A DNA stretch of 64,000 nt from a bacterium (GTDB taxonomy: Bacteria; Bacteroidota; Bacteroidia; NS11-12g; UBA9320). Shown one piece after another: positions 52,506 through 60,867 of this stretch. The notes beneath the pieces were generated by a model. The model made no database searches and was not told the DNA's origin. It worked only from the letters and a program-made list of their open reading frames with translations. Location of the stretch: positions 48,939 through 112,938 of the forward strand of contig JAAEYY010000004.1 of NCBI GenBank assembly GCA_018223105.1. The letters run 5' to 3'. Position numbers and translations under genes: made by a program. Each line of letters opens with the position of its first letter. The first letter of the stretch is position 1.

Positions 52506-52964
52506 TTATTGAAGATGCTCCTCAATCTTCTTCAAGCTTTCCCTCCCATAACCCGAGGTGGTCCATGCAATCTTGCCACGCTCATCATATCCTGAAATTC
52601 TAGGATATTCGCCTTCCATATCCGCCGTGTATGGCAGTTTGAAATAAGCTGAGCTAAGTTGAGTTTTATCGAGATATTGGAGTATTCGAGAAGTATCTTG
52701 ATTAAACACATTGACATAAATAATCCTCTCCGAAGCAAATTGTGCTTTACTAATCTCTTTCTCTAGCTTTTTAGCGAGGGCTAGACAGGGTTTGCATTCG
52801 AGGAATGTATAAATGACAACCACATTTGATGTCTCATAGCTTTTCTCGTTCATCTGGTTGATCTCATTCAGGTAACTCAGATCCTGAAACGGTATTTTGA
52901 TTGGTTCAACAGATTTGTTATTGGGAAACCAGAATAGTAAGACAAATAATAGATGAAGAGGCAT
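52506..52964 (-). CDS. Exported thioredoxin-like protein
   Basis: From the ATG at 52964 (MPLHLLFVLLFWFPNNKS) the product has 152 residues with a signal-like N-terminus. The thioredoxin-type active site is ECKPCLALAKKLEKEI (CxxC = CKPC) after VVVIYTFL. The later cis-proline region is less clear (PYTADMEGEYPRISGYDERG). It probably acts on periplasmic disulphides or as a thiol reductase. The substrate is not known; neighbouring secreted proteins with cysteines are possible clients. Confidence 0.78.
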   Translation of the reverse strand: MPLHLLFVLLFWFPNNKSVEPIKIPFQDLSYLNEINQMNEKSYETSNVVVIYTFLECKPCLALAKKLEKEISKAQFASERIIYVNVFNQDTSRILQYLDKTQLSSAYFKLPYTADMEGEYPRISGYDERGKIAWTTSGYGRESLKKIEEHLQ

Positions 52965-53001
52965 GTTCAATAATAAGCTAAATACGCTTCTAAATAAAAC
53001 T

Positions 53002-53697
53002 TCAAAGCGCCCAATACCAATTCATACCTAACCAAATGCGATTTTGAGCAGGGGAATGAAGAAATTGATTGATTCGGTAATCTATACCCATTTCCAATTC
53101 ACTGAGCTCACTGACCTTGTACCCGACAAAAGGTAAAAGCCGGATTTCGAGATCATACCTTCCGGATTTCAATGAGTTGAGGTACTCATTGCTGATCTTG
53201 AAGTAAAGTTCTTTCGGGTCGACACTCAAACCACTGAACGGAATTGCAGCAGCTAGTCGGTATCGCAGTCTGAATTCAAAATCCTCAGTAGGGCTGAAAG
53301 TCTGGTCGGCAGCAAATCTTTGCGAAAATTTAAATCCGGTGAAACTCTGAGTAACGATGAATTGCTGAATACTTCGGTGAACAATTTGCTCATCGCGCAA
53401 GCGAAAAAGATAACCCAAAGCTAGGGTTTTGTTGTAGGCAATTTGCTTGGCAGCGATAGTTGTAAAATCCGTGAGGATATAGTCATAACCTTCGATATCC
53501 GATGCTGCTCCGAGTCCGCTACGAATCGACTGCCTAGACTCCAGCTTAAAGTTCAGTTTGAAGTTGTGCGGGAGGGATGTATTGAGGTTGATGGAAGGGA
53601 GAATGCCAAACTCATAACTAGGTTGAGCATGAGCGACAAGAGATACAAGTGTCAGGCTAAGAAGGGCAATTCTTCTAGTATTCAATATAATCCTCAT
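53002..53697 (-). CDS. DUF2490 outer-membrane-like protein
   Basis: A 231-residue protein with signal peptide (IALLSLTLVSLVAHAQ). The beta-barrel pattern (FKLNFKLESRQSIRSG, FRLRYRLAAAIPFSG, LEMGIDYRINQFLHS) and the C-terminal RIWLGMNWYWAL match the DUF2490 family. It overlaps the preceding gene by 23 bp. Function is unknown. Confidence 0.8.
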   Translation of the reverse strand: MRIILNTRRIALLSLTLVSLVAHAQPSYEFGILPSINLNTSLPHNFKLNFKLESRQSIRSGLGAASDIEGYDYILTDFTTIAAKQIAYNKTLALGYLFRLRDEQIVHRSIQQFIVTQSFTGFKFSQRFAADQTFSPTEDFEFRLRYRLAAAIPFSGLSVDPKELYFKISNEYLNSLKSGRYDLEIRLLPFVGYKVSELSELEMGIDYRINQFLHSPAQNRIWLGMNWYWAL

Positions 53698-54280
53698 TCT
53701 TGATTACAATCTTGGCCCAATGAATTATGCTCCCTTCTGCATCGAAAAGGTATTCATATTTCACATATGCATGATCTTCCTTAACTGCGATTACTAATTC
53801 GTAATTCTTGTCGACCGCAGTGTCAACGTTCGATTTGATGAAGTTTAATACTTGCTGAGTTTCTCCAACGAATTGAACTTGCGTTTTTACAATGCTATAA
53901 TCTTCAAATTTTGAGCAAAGTGTACTGTCTATGTTTCGCATGGTCTTGGAAGGCAGATGTTTACTTTTCATATCGATCTCGACATCCTCCAGACTTCCAT
54001 CGGCACTGAACTCTATGCTATATCTTTTTTTACTGTGTTTTACTTTAGCCTCATACGAAAGTGTGTCCAGTCCAATTTCTTTGTACCACTTCACTTTTTT
54101 CTTGAAATCACATGAATCAATAAACATTAAAGCCGAATCTGGAACCTCTGCTCGGTCAACTCGGATTTCTTTTTCAAACTTCACTTGTGCAAAGGCTTTC
54201 TGCGATTCTGCGCTTAGCAAAGCCACAGCGCATACAATTATTATTTTGTCAAAGCCATTGTAAATCATGGAATTATACAA
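53675..54280 (-). CDS. Exported hypothetical protein
   Basis: A 201-residue protein with an N-terminal hydrophobic signal (IIIVCAVALLSAESQKAFAQ). The mature part (VKFEKEIRVDRAEVPDSAL, then YSIEFSADGSLEDVEIDM and YEYLFDAEGSIIHWAKIVIK) has the rhythm of PepSY-like or BLF-type beta domains. It overlaps the DUF2490 gene, so the two probably work together at the envelope. Confidence 0.75.
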   Translation of the reverse strand: MYNSMIYNGFDKIIIVCAVALLSAESQKAFAQVKFEKEIRVDRAEVPDSALMFIDSCDFKKKVKWYKEIGLDTLSYEAKVKHSKKRYSIEFSADGSLEDVEIDMKSKHLPSKTMRNIDSTLCSKFEDYSIVKTQVQFVGETQQVLNFIKSNVDTAVDKNYELVIAVKEDHAYVKYEYLFDAEGSIIHWAKIVIKNEDYIEY

Positions 54281-54891
54281 AGGTAGGACTGAAAATGATT
54301 TGGGGATGTTAAGGTTTGAGGGTGGTTTTGGTGGAATAATCCAAACTTCTCTGTTGGCTAACGGATTCGGATAGCGCAGGTCATCCTATGCCGAGGCTAC
54401 GGATGACGAAGGCCATCATCTTATAAATAGCAAATTGCAAGCACCAAATTCCAAGGAAGTTCCAATACTCAATCCGCCGGCTGGCGGAAAATAACCAAGT
54501 ATATCGTCTTGGTAACTAAGTTAACATCATGACGAAATTGCGGGCGGGCACACAATATTGCGGGAGTGTGCTGGCGTGAATCATTTGAGAGACTAGAAAA
54601 TCAGCAAAAGTGCTTGCATTTGTTCGTTGGCTAACGAACACTCTTTTGCTAGATTTTCTTCGAACAAATGAAAGAGGGAGGGCAGCATTATATTGTGAAA
54701 GACTTTTTGTTTCTTTTTGGTCTCAAAAAGAAAGGAGCATGTCAAGACAAAAGAAGGAAAGGTTTTGTTACCCCCTATCGGGTGACTAAACGCTTTTTCA
54801 AAAAAGTAAAAGCAAATCCGCCGGGAGTTCCAGATACTTCGCTTCGCTACGATCTGGATAAACTTCTCCTCCCTGTTGCTCCAATACAAAT
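54281..54891. other. Long intergenic region with inverted copies of the dispersed repeats
   Basis: It contains GCCAACGG/GGATTC text near 54355, CATCCTATGCCGAGGCTACG near 54384, CCGCCGGCTGGCGG near 54474, and the inverted CAATATTG family copy (about 54495-54580). Further on is a poly-T/A-rich stretch with TTGTTACCCCCTATCGGGTG near 54767. Open frames on both strands lack signal or domain text, and I do not call a gene. Confidence 0.6.
54495..54580 (-). repeat. Intergenic repeat, CAATATTGTG family, copy 3 (inverted)
   Basis: TATCGTCTTGGT, TCATGACG and GCACACAATATTGCGG are the reverse complement of elements in the copies at 30941 and 32018. Confidence 0.5.
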
Positions 54892-54913
54892 AAAAAAACC
54901 GCGAAAGCGGTTT
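54892..54913 (-). terminator. Rho-independent terminator of tmRNA
   Basis: On the minus strand AAACCGC, TTTC, GCGGTTT and a T-run follow the tmRNA 3' end by about 10 bases. Confidence 0.88.
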
Positions 54914-54922
54914 CTTTATTTG

Positions 54923-55290
54923 TGGAGCTGCCGGGAGTCGAACCCGGGTCCGAATCGGGATAGAGTTGCGCCTTCTACACGTTTAGAAACTCTTAATTGT
55001 CGGGAGAAAAAAGGTGAGTCTCTTACCTCATTAACTCCTTATTCAGCACAATAAATGTTTGCTTGGCTGAAGTGGGCAAACATTATCCGGACTTATCGAC
55101 CGCCTTAAACCCCTCGTAGTCCGGACAAGACTCAGGAAGGCGGATGACTTACTTAATCAATTGGATTAGGCAGCCATGGCAAAATTAGTTTCGCCATTTA
55201 AAGGTTTATCGGTGAGATTTAAGAGCATACCAATAAAGCTCTACGTGCTTACACATCTATCGTCCAACCCGTCAAAACCAAAACAGCCCC
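54923..55290 (-). ncRNA. ssrA: Transfer-messenger RNA (tmRNA)
   Basis: The minus strand begins GGGGCTGTTTTGGTTTTGAC, a typical tmRNA 5' end, and ends with the T-arm GGGTTCGACTCCC and CAGCTCCA. The 5' GGGGCTG pairs with 3' CAGCTCC as the alanine acceptor stem (with one G-U). CCA is not fully encoded. An internal tag frame (55195 down to 55166) reads GETNFAMAA then TAA; the untemplated alanine precedes it. It frees stalled ribosomes and tags the product for proteolysis. Confidence 0.95.
55166..55195 (-). other. tmRNA tag-peptide reading frame
   Basis: GGC GAA ACT AAT TTT GCC ATG GCT GCC TAA encodes GETNFAMAA. The hydrophobic ending (MAA) suits ClpXP/ClpAP recognition. Confidence 0.9.
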
Positions 55291-55577
55291 AATAGCATGT
55301 GTGAAATCTCAAATGTCAAATAACCTCCCTGCACTTCGTTTCGGAAGGCAGGCAAGCACCAGAAAAATCTTAAAATTCAAATTTCAAGATTCAATGGTGA
55401 AATAAGTATCACAAAAGTAATTCCAAAAACACGAATTGATAGGTTGAACTCCCTTATATGCTTAAAAAGCGTGAATTTTTCTCATTATTTGACCTTAATC
55501 AGCAGATTTAGAAATTACCAATCACCAAGTCTGACAGTTTGTCCATACATTTAGCACTTAATTATCGTTGATATATA

Positions 55578-56300
55578 ATGAGTTTCTCTAAAGCTGTTTT
55601 TTTATTCTTCACCCTCTGCTGTATTACATTAACAGTATCCGCGCAGCGTGAATTGCAGTATTCTATTCTATCTTCAGGAAGTCTAATTTACCAGTATCAA
55701 GAAATTGAGAACACAGACTTTGCCCTGAACTATACCGAAAAGCAAACCGATATAGGATTTCATCTTAATTGGCCTTCATTACTAGTAAACAATGAAAAAG
55801 GGAATATTCATGAATTTGGCATTAGTCAATTGTTTATACAAGATGAAGATCGTCCAATTTATTACGAGGAAAATGGAGTGAAACAAGTAACCGGGACACG
55901 CATGCTGAAATCAGGTATAGGTTTCGTTTATGCTTATTCTGTCAAACTATTTAAGAACAATGATCATGCGACAAAATTCTTTATAGGTCCCACACTTGAA
56001 CTCAATTTCAATTATATGAATAGTCGACCCTATGCAAGTAATGCATTTGCGGTTACTACTAGTAATATAAGTTTGAATATTGCTGCGATGCCTCGACTCC
56101 AATCTGACTTGAATGAGCATTGGTTCGTAGATTTTAGCATACCGGTAAGTTTGGGCTTCCTTAATCTTGAAGAGATCACTGTACAAAACCCGAACTTCTC
56201 GGCGAATGAACAAAAAACCGGCAGTTTCGACCTGGAGTATTTTAGAAACAGAGTTGAGTTTAGAATTGGAGTAGGATATCGACTAGCGAAACACACTTGA
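55578..56300 (+). CDS. Outer-membrane beta-barrel-like protein
   Basis: A 240-residue protein with signal peptide (FLFFTLCCITLTVSAQ). The mature part alternates polar and hydrophobic residues (GFVYAYSVKLF, FFIGPTLELNFNYMN, HWFVDFSIPVSLGFLNL) and ends VEFRIGVGYRLAKHT, fitting a small beta-barrel. No family name is recognised. It is monocistronic. Confidence 0.72.
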   Translation: MSFSKAVFLFFTLCCITLTVSAQRELQYSILSSGSLIYQYQEIENTDFALNYTEKQTDIGFHLNWPSLLVNNEKGNIHEFGISQLFIQDEDRPIYYEENGVKQVTGTRMLKSGIGFVYAYSVKLFKNNDHATKFFIGPTLELNFNYMNSRPYASNAFAVTTSNISLNIAAMPRLQSDLNEHWFVDFSIPVSLGFLNLEEITVQNPNFSANEQKTGSFDLEYFRNRVEFRIGVGYRLAKHT

Positions 56301-56504
56301 TATTGGCCTTTTATTACCATAATCCCCATGGGGTCCGCCACTCCTCCTCCCCAGGTTCAAGTTAGTACAGAAAGTAAATTTCAAGCAAATCAATTTCCTT
56401 GAACGCCTACATCTGTGGCTCGTTCGACCAGCTTTTTTCCCACATCCACCGCTTAATGAAAATTTCTATGTTTACCTTTCCTGCTGTCCGACATCCATAA
56501 GCAC

Positions 56505-57050
56505 ATGAAAACACAAGAAATAGTGGAACAGATCCGTCAAGGGAATCATAAAAAGCTCAAAAAGCTGTATAAGTACTTCCCCGTCGTGAAGAAATGGTTG
56601 ATCAGCAGAGGATGCGATAAAGAATTGGCCCGAGATATCTTTCAAGAAACCTTGATTGTCTTCTGCGAGAAATGTAGAGATGAAGATTTTGTGATGACTA
56701 GCTCAGTAGATACCTACCTGTTTTCGGTATCGAAGTTTTTGTATTATAACCATGCACGAAAAGCACAGAGAGAACAAGCTCAAGATCTCAACGATCTTGA
56801 AATTGCAGCTTCAAACGATGTGGATGAGTGGAAAGAGTATGAAAGCAAACTGAACATTGCTGAACGCGCTTTTAGAGAGTTAGGAGAGAAGTGTAAGCAA
56901 CTCCTCGAAATGTTCTACCTCCACAAAAAAAGCATGAAAGAAATTGCTTCAAAGTTGGAGCTTCGAAACGAGAAAGTAGCTAAAGCACAGAAATACCGCT
57001 GCATTAAAAATGTAAAGGAACAAGTTGAACTTTTAATGAATCAGGCATAA
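56505..57050 (+). CDS. ECF-type RNA polymerase sigma factor
   Basis: A 181-residue sigma-70-family protein. Region 2 is KKWLISRGCDKELARDIFQE then TLIVFCEKCRD, with VDTYLFSVSKFLYYNHARKA; region 4 is ERAFRELGEKCKQLLEMFYL then HKKSMKEIASKLELRNEKVA. The stop overlaps the start of the next gene by 1 bp, the usual arrangement with an anti-sigma factor. A -7-like TATGTTTA lies upstream. The target genes are unknown. Confidence 0.92.
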   Translation: MKTQEIVEQIRQGNHKKLKKLYKYFPVVKKWLISRGCDKELARDIFQETLIVFCEKCRDEDFVMTSSVDTYLFSVSKFLYYNHARKAQREQAQDLNDLEIAASNDVDEWKEYESKLNIAERAFRELGEKCKQLLEMFYLHKKSMKEIASKLELRNEKVAKAQKYRCIKNVKEQVELLMNQA

Positions 57051-58939
57051 TGGAAGAGTTAATAGAAAAATACCTCGTAGGCCTGCTGAGTTCAGATGAG
57101 AAGTCGGATTTTGAGCGGAAAATGAAGGCTGATCCGAAGCTGGAACAAGAAGTTGAAATTCAAAAACAAGTGACCGATGCAGCTCGGATTTCAGGATTGC
57201 GAAATCAAGTGCAAAGAGCATATAAGGGCTATCAGTTTACCAAAGTGTTTAAAGCAGTGGTCGTGATTGTGACTGCAGCTGCTATTTTGGGTACGGCGAC
57301 CTGGTTCTTAACACATGATAAAGAAGAGTCGGATACGCCGATTCAGATAGAAGCTTTGGATGAGACGGTGTTTATGTTGAACTCTGATCAAGATACCGTG
57401 ATTGAAACAGAAAATGGACTCATTTTGAGTATTCCTGCCGGGACTTTTGGTGAAGGGGATTATGAGTTGAAAGTGAATGAAGCTTATGACGCTTTGCAGA
57501 TAATGGAAGCTGGATTAAGCACCATGTCGGACTCAAGTCTGTTAGAAACTGCCGGAATGTTTAAGTTGGAAGCAAAAAGGGGAGGAGCAGCTATTGACAT
57601 TGCCAAAGGCAAAGAAATAACGGCCATGCTGAGGTCGGCGGAGGTAGATCCTGAAATGCAATTGTTTGAAGGTGAAGAGACAGAAGATGGGGTGAATTGG
57701 GTGAAGCCGAAACCATTGCCAAAGTACTTGTTGACCCGCGATTTTGCCGATTTGGATTTCTATCCTCCCAACTATCTGAAAACTTTGGCAGAGCATGGTA
57801 TAGATGTTTCAAATAAGGCAGTAACCGACAGTATTTACTACTCTTTTGTTTGTGATCTTCCTGAACTAAGTGAGGATCGTGTCATTCGTTTGTACAACTC
57901 AGAAGTTCGAGGTGAGGTAGACGATGTGGCACCTGTCGATGCTCCTTCAAGAAATTCGTCAAGTGAATTAATGAGGTTTATGCAGTATGAACCGGATACT
58001 GAAAGAGCTATAGATGACGTACCTCAGGATTCTTCTAGTGTTCCTCGCAAACGTCAGATCTGTCCGGCTTCTATTCAAGCTCTACAAACCGCAGAGTTTA
58101 GCAAAAGCTTCATAGCCACTGAAGAGTTTACAGAGCGATTGAAATATATCTTTGGGACCTGCAATGAAGAGTTTCTTCAGGTTTATGTCGTAAACCTCGA
58201 TAAACCGCTGTGGTACTCGGACTCTATTATTGCTTCTAGATTTGGAGGAAGCGTCTGGACCGCTTTTTATCATCAAAAATTAGGCAATACAGAACAAGCC
58301 AACCCCGGATTTGCAAAACTGAACCAGTATTTCAAGCGCAAAAGAGCAAAATTCAATCAGGCAGCCTTGAAAGCGCGCCAGAAATTGGCCAAGGAATTCA
58401 ACAAAGCGGAAAAGGAATATCGCAAAGCAGAAAGTGAAAGAGCTAAAGCTTCGGATGAAGATTCAAAAGCAAACTTTAAGGAAGAATATGAGATCAATTT
58501 GAAAGAGGCTTGTCGACAAGCCAATATCACCTATGTCAAGCCGAACCGAAGATATAATCAAGGCTATGTGATGCCGATTCGGAGTACAGGCTGGAAGAAT
58601 ATCGATCGTTTTGCTATGGAAGTGACCCAAAGTCGGGAGTCCTCGAGCGGGACGTTTAATGGCAAAGAGGTAAAGCTTACCTATTACACTGTAAACCTCG
58701 ATGTTCCTCAGTCTGAAAGCTATGATTTTGTGAAGGCCTATGTCATTCCAACAGAGTTGAGATCCTTTGAGCGCATGAAAAAGAAGGATGCCGGCTTTAC
58801 TTATCAAGTCAATTCTTTAATTGAGTATGAATTGGTGAGTATCGCCAAGAAAAATGAGGAGTATTTCATCTATAAGACTCAATTGGAGCAGGGCGACAAA
58901 ACCTATAGCGCTCAGTACAGCAAGGTATCTAAAGAATAA
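57050..58939 (+). CDS. Membrane anti-sigma-like protein with GWxNxDRF domain
   Basis: A 629-residue protein co-encoded with the ECF sigma factor (1-bp overlap). Residues 1-60 form an anti-sigma-like cytoplasmic domain (EKYLVGLLSSDEKSDFERKM), followed by a membrane helix at about 67-87. The long extracytoplasmic part has a helical, lysine/glutamate-rich coiled coil at about 440-495 and the GWKNIDRFAMEV motif at about 514, also seen at the window's left edge. Sensing in the periplasm and release of sigma is the expected role. The frame stays open for 87 codons after the TAA at 58937-58939 (see findings). Confidence 0.85.
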   Translation: MEELIEKYLVGLLSSDEKSDFERKMKADPKLEQEVEIQKQVTDAARISGLRNQVQRAYKGYQFTKVFKAVVVIVTAAAILGTATWFLTHDKEESDTPIQIEALDETVFMLNSDQDTVIETENGLILSIPAGTFGEGDYELKVNEAYDALQIMEAGLSTMSDSSLLETAGMFKLEAKRGGAAIDIAKGKEITAMLRSAEVDPEMQLFEGEETEDGVNWVKPKPLPKYLLTRDFADLDFYPPNYLKTLAEHGIDVSNKAVTDSIYYSFVCDLPELSEDRVIRLYNSEVRGEVDDVAPVDAPSRNSSSELMRFMQYEPDTERAIDDVPQDSSSVPRKRQICPASIQALQTAEFSKSFIATEEFTERLKYIFGTCNEEFLQVYVVNLDKPLWYSDSIIASRFGGSVWTAFYHQKLGNTEQANPGFAKLNQYFKRKRAKFNQAALKARQKLAKEFNKAEKEYRKAESERAKASDEDSKANFKEEYEINLKEACRQANITYVKPNRRYNQGYVMPIRSTGWKNIDRFAMEVTQSRESSSGTFNGKEVKLTYYTVNLDVPQSESYDFVKAYVIPTELRSFERMKKKDAGFTYQVNSLIEYELVSIAKKNEEYFIYKTQLEQGDKTYSAQYSKVSKE

Positions 58940-59203
58940 TTAGAAGAACAGCTCAAAACTTCATCAAAAAAGAAGGAAAGCTGGAAATTAGAAGAGGAGT
59001 TTGAGTTTGAACTTCATCGAGAACAGTTTGACAAGCTCAAAGAAGAACGCAGGAGCGATCTTGAGTTTAGACGAGAAATTGAGCATGTGATTTGGCCTTG
59101 TGCTGAAGGACCAATTGAGTTTGAGCTGCCTAGAACCTTTGATTCAGAAGAAATTGTATCATTTCCTAAAAGTGTAAAGGTGAATTCAGCTGTTTTAAAT
59201 TAA
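58940..59203 (+). pseudogene. In-frame open continuation after the anti-sigma stop
   Basis: Following TAA 58937-58939 the same frame is open to TAA 59201-59203 (87 codons). It reads as a charged, coding-like sequence (WKLEEEFEFELHREQFDKL, RREIEHVIWPCAEGPIEFEL). It has no start codon early in the frame, so it looks like a severed C-terminus or a decayed neighbour. Confidence 0.45.
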
Positions 59204-59224
59204 TTCTTCAATACCATATTTTCT

Positions 59225-59232
59225 TATTTTTG
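59225..59232 (+). promoter_or_regulatory. -7 box of the cyclophilin gene
   Basis: TATTTTTG fits TAnnTTTG and stands 5 bp before the ATG at 59238, giving an almost leaderless message. Confidence 0.5.
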
Positions 59233-59237
59233 AGGGG

Positions 59238-60059
59238 ATGACTAAGCTCATTTATCCCCTCCTTTTTTTATTTGGAATTAGCGCTTCAGCTAGGGCACAA
59301 ACTGAAGTGATGTTCTTCACCAACTACGGTAACTTTATTGTAGAACTGAACGATTCTCTGGCACCCATCACCGCAGGAAACTTTAAGGATCTAGTGGAGC
59401 AGAAGTATTATGATGGGGTGATTTTTCACCGAGTGATCGATAATTTCATGATTCAAGGAGGTGATCCAACTGGCACAGGTTCAGGTGGTCCCGGTTATAC
59501 GATACCGGATGAGTTTCACCCTAGTCTGAGTAATGTGCAAAGGACCATCTCCATGGCAAACTCAGGTCCAAATACCGGTGGATCTCAGTTTTTCATCAAT
59601 TTAGTAAACAATACCTACCTCGATTATAATAAAATGCCATTTTCATCGCGACATGCTGTGTTTGGGGAGGTAACTTCAGGCTTTGATATTGTACAAACCA
59701 TAGGAAAGGTGCAAACCAATAGCTCAGATAGACCTTTGGAGGATGTGGTGATGGATAGTATTAGAGTATATCCACTTCCTGAACCCAAACCAATAGAACT
59801 TGATACATTCCTCTTACAAGGAAATCCACTTTCGGCCAATTCAAAATTTATTCATTCCGGTGACTCGGGAAGCTTGGTTACGCTAAAATGCTTCGATTAT
59901 AGAGGTAATCTCCTCTGGTCTGATGAGAAAGTGTTTGATCAATTTGGATCAATGAGAGTATCTCTTGAGCCTTTGTTTTACGAACTGAGTTCAGGGCTGT
60001 ACATCTTGCATATAGAACAGGCTGAAGAGATTAAAAGGATTAAAATCATACGTCCTTAA
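59238..60059 (+). CDS. Secreted cyclophilin-type peptidyl-prolyl isomerase with T9SS type A-like tail
   Basis: A 273-residue protein: signal peptide (LLFLFGISASARAQ), a cyclophilin domain at about 22-180 (GVIFHRVIDNFMIQGGDPTG with catalytic R; SMANSGPNTGGSQFFI; HAVFGEVTSGFDIV), then about 85 residues resembling a type A sorting domain (GNPLSANSKFIH, LKCFDYRGNLLWSDE, LSSGLYILHIEQ, IKRIKIIRP). An isomerase sent to the cell surface or medium is unusual; most bacterial cyclophilins are cytoplasmic or periplasmic. It would help fold exported proteins. Confidence 0.9.
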   Translation: MTKLIYPLLFLFGISASARAQTEVMFFTNYGNFIVELNDSLAPITAGNFKDLVEQKYYDGVIFHRVIDNFMIQGGDPTGTGSGGPGYTIPDEFHPSLSNVQRTISMANSGPNTGGSQFFINLVNNTYLDYNKMPFSSRHAVFGEVTSGFDIVQTIGKVQTNSSDRPLEDVVMDSIRVYPLPEPKPIELDTFLLQGNPLSANSKFIHSGDSGSLVTLKCFDYRGNLLWSDEKVFDQFGSMRVSLEPLFYELSSGLYILHIEQAEEIKRIKIIRP

Positions 60060-60083
60060 GCCGGTGGCTCTTACTTTTGAGCC

Positions 60084-60842
60084 ATGCGATTAATTCTCCT
60101 TATGATGTTCTTTATCCCTTTTTCGGGGATAGCTCAATACACCCTAAACTCCAAAGCGACCTGGTACAACAGCGCTGATCCAAAGGCTATAACTGACAGT
60201 ATTAAAAGTGAGGAAGTCAATTATACTTTAAGCTTCGACGATGAAGATCGGCTAAGAAAGGAGCATATTATTCATTTTGATAGTAATGGAAACTTAACAG
60301 ATACTGCAATTCGGGAATTAAATATTCACGGGAAGCAGACGTACTATAATTTCAATGGTTTCGAAACTCTGAGGAGCTATGACTCATCGCAAAACTTATA
60401 CTCCCTCATTACAATTAGAGATGGTGATACCACAGAATATATTTATCTCAATCGCTATAAAGATGATAAACTCTATACTGTTCAAACCATAAGTTTTGGT
60501 GCCTTGTCTGCCGATGCAACGGTGTATCGTCATTTTTTTAATCGGGTCTATTCCAGATATCGCCCAAATCCTAAAAGCCCGCATTATGTAAAGAAACAAT
60601 GGGTTTATTCAAAAGGTGCGGTGAAGAAGTTTAAAACCAAGGTAGAGATGCCAAATGCTTCTTTCAAAGCGAAGACTATTTACAAACGGGATAAGCAAGG
60701 CCGTTTGGTAGAAACCAGAGAGTATTTCCGTGGAAAGCTATTGAAAAAGATAGTTCAGGATTATGTTGGAGATCGCTTAGTAAAAAGAACAACGATCAAC
60801 TATACGAAGAACTTTACGGTAGTTGCGAGATTTGATGAGTGA
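60084..60842 (+). CDS. Exported hypothetical protein
   Basis: A 252-residue protein with a short signal (MRLILLMMFFIPFSGIAQ). Repeated short elements such as YTLSFDDEDRLRKEHIIHFD and DGNL-like SNGNLTDTAIREL, and later DKQGRLVETREYFRGKLL, recall YD-repeat or MORN-like beta strands of exported Bacteroidota proteins. Function is not recognised. It lies 24 bp after the cyclophilin gene and may share its transcript. Confidence 0.7.
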   Translation: MRLILLMMFFIPFSGIAQYTLNSKATWYNSADPKAITDSIKSEEVNYTLSFDDEDRLRKEHIIHFDSNGNLTDTAIRELNIHGKQTYYNFNGFETLRSYDSSQNLYSLITIRDGDTTEYIYLNRYKDDKLYTVQTISFGALSADATVYRHFFNRVYSRYRPNPKSPHYVKKQWVYSKGAVKKFKTKVEMPNASFKAKTIYKRDKQGRLVETREYFRGKLLKKIVQDYVGDRLVKRTTINYTKNFTVVARFDE

Positions 60843-60867
60843 AAAGATTACTAAAGGAATATCCATA

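Noticed and set aside
54923..54960. tRNA-like T-arm and acceptor text
   Set aside because: It is the 3' part of the tmRNA, not a separate tRNA.
54593..55054. Open frames of 98 and 128 codons on opposite strands just before and into the tmRNA
   Set aside because: One runs into the tmRNA sequence and both lie over dispersed repeats; neither has domain-like or signal-like text.
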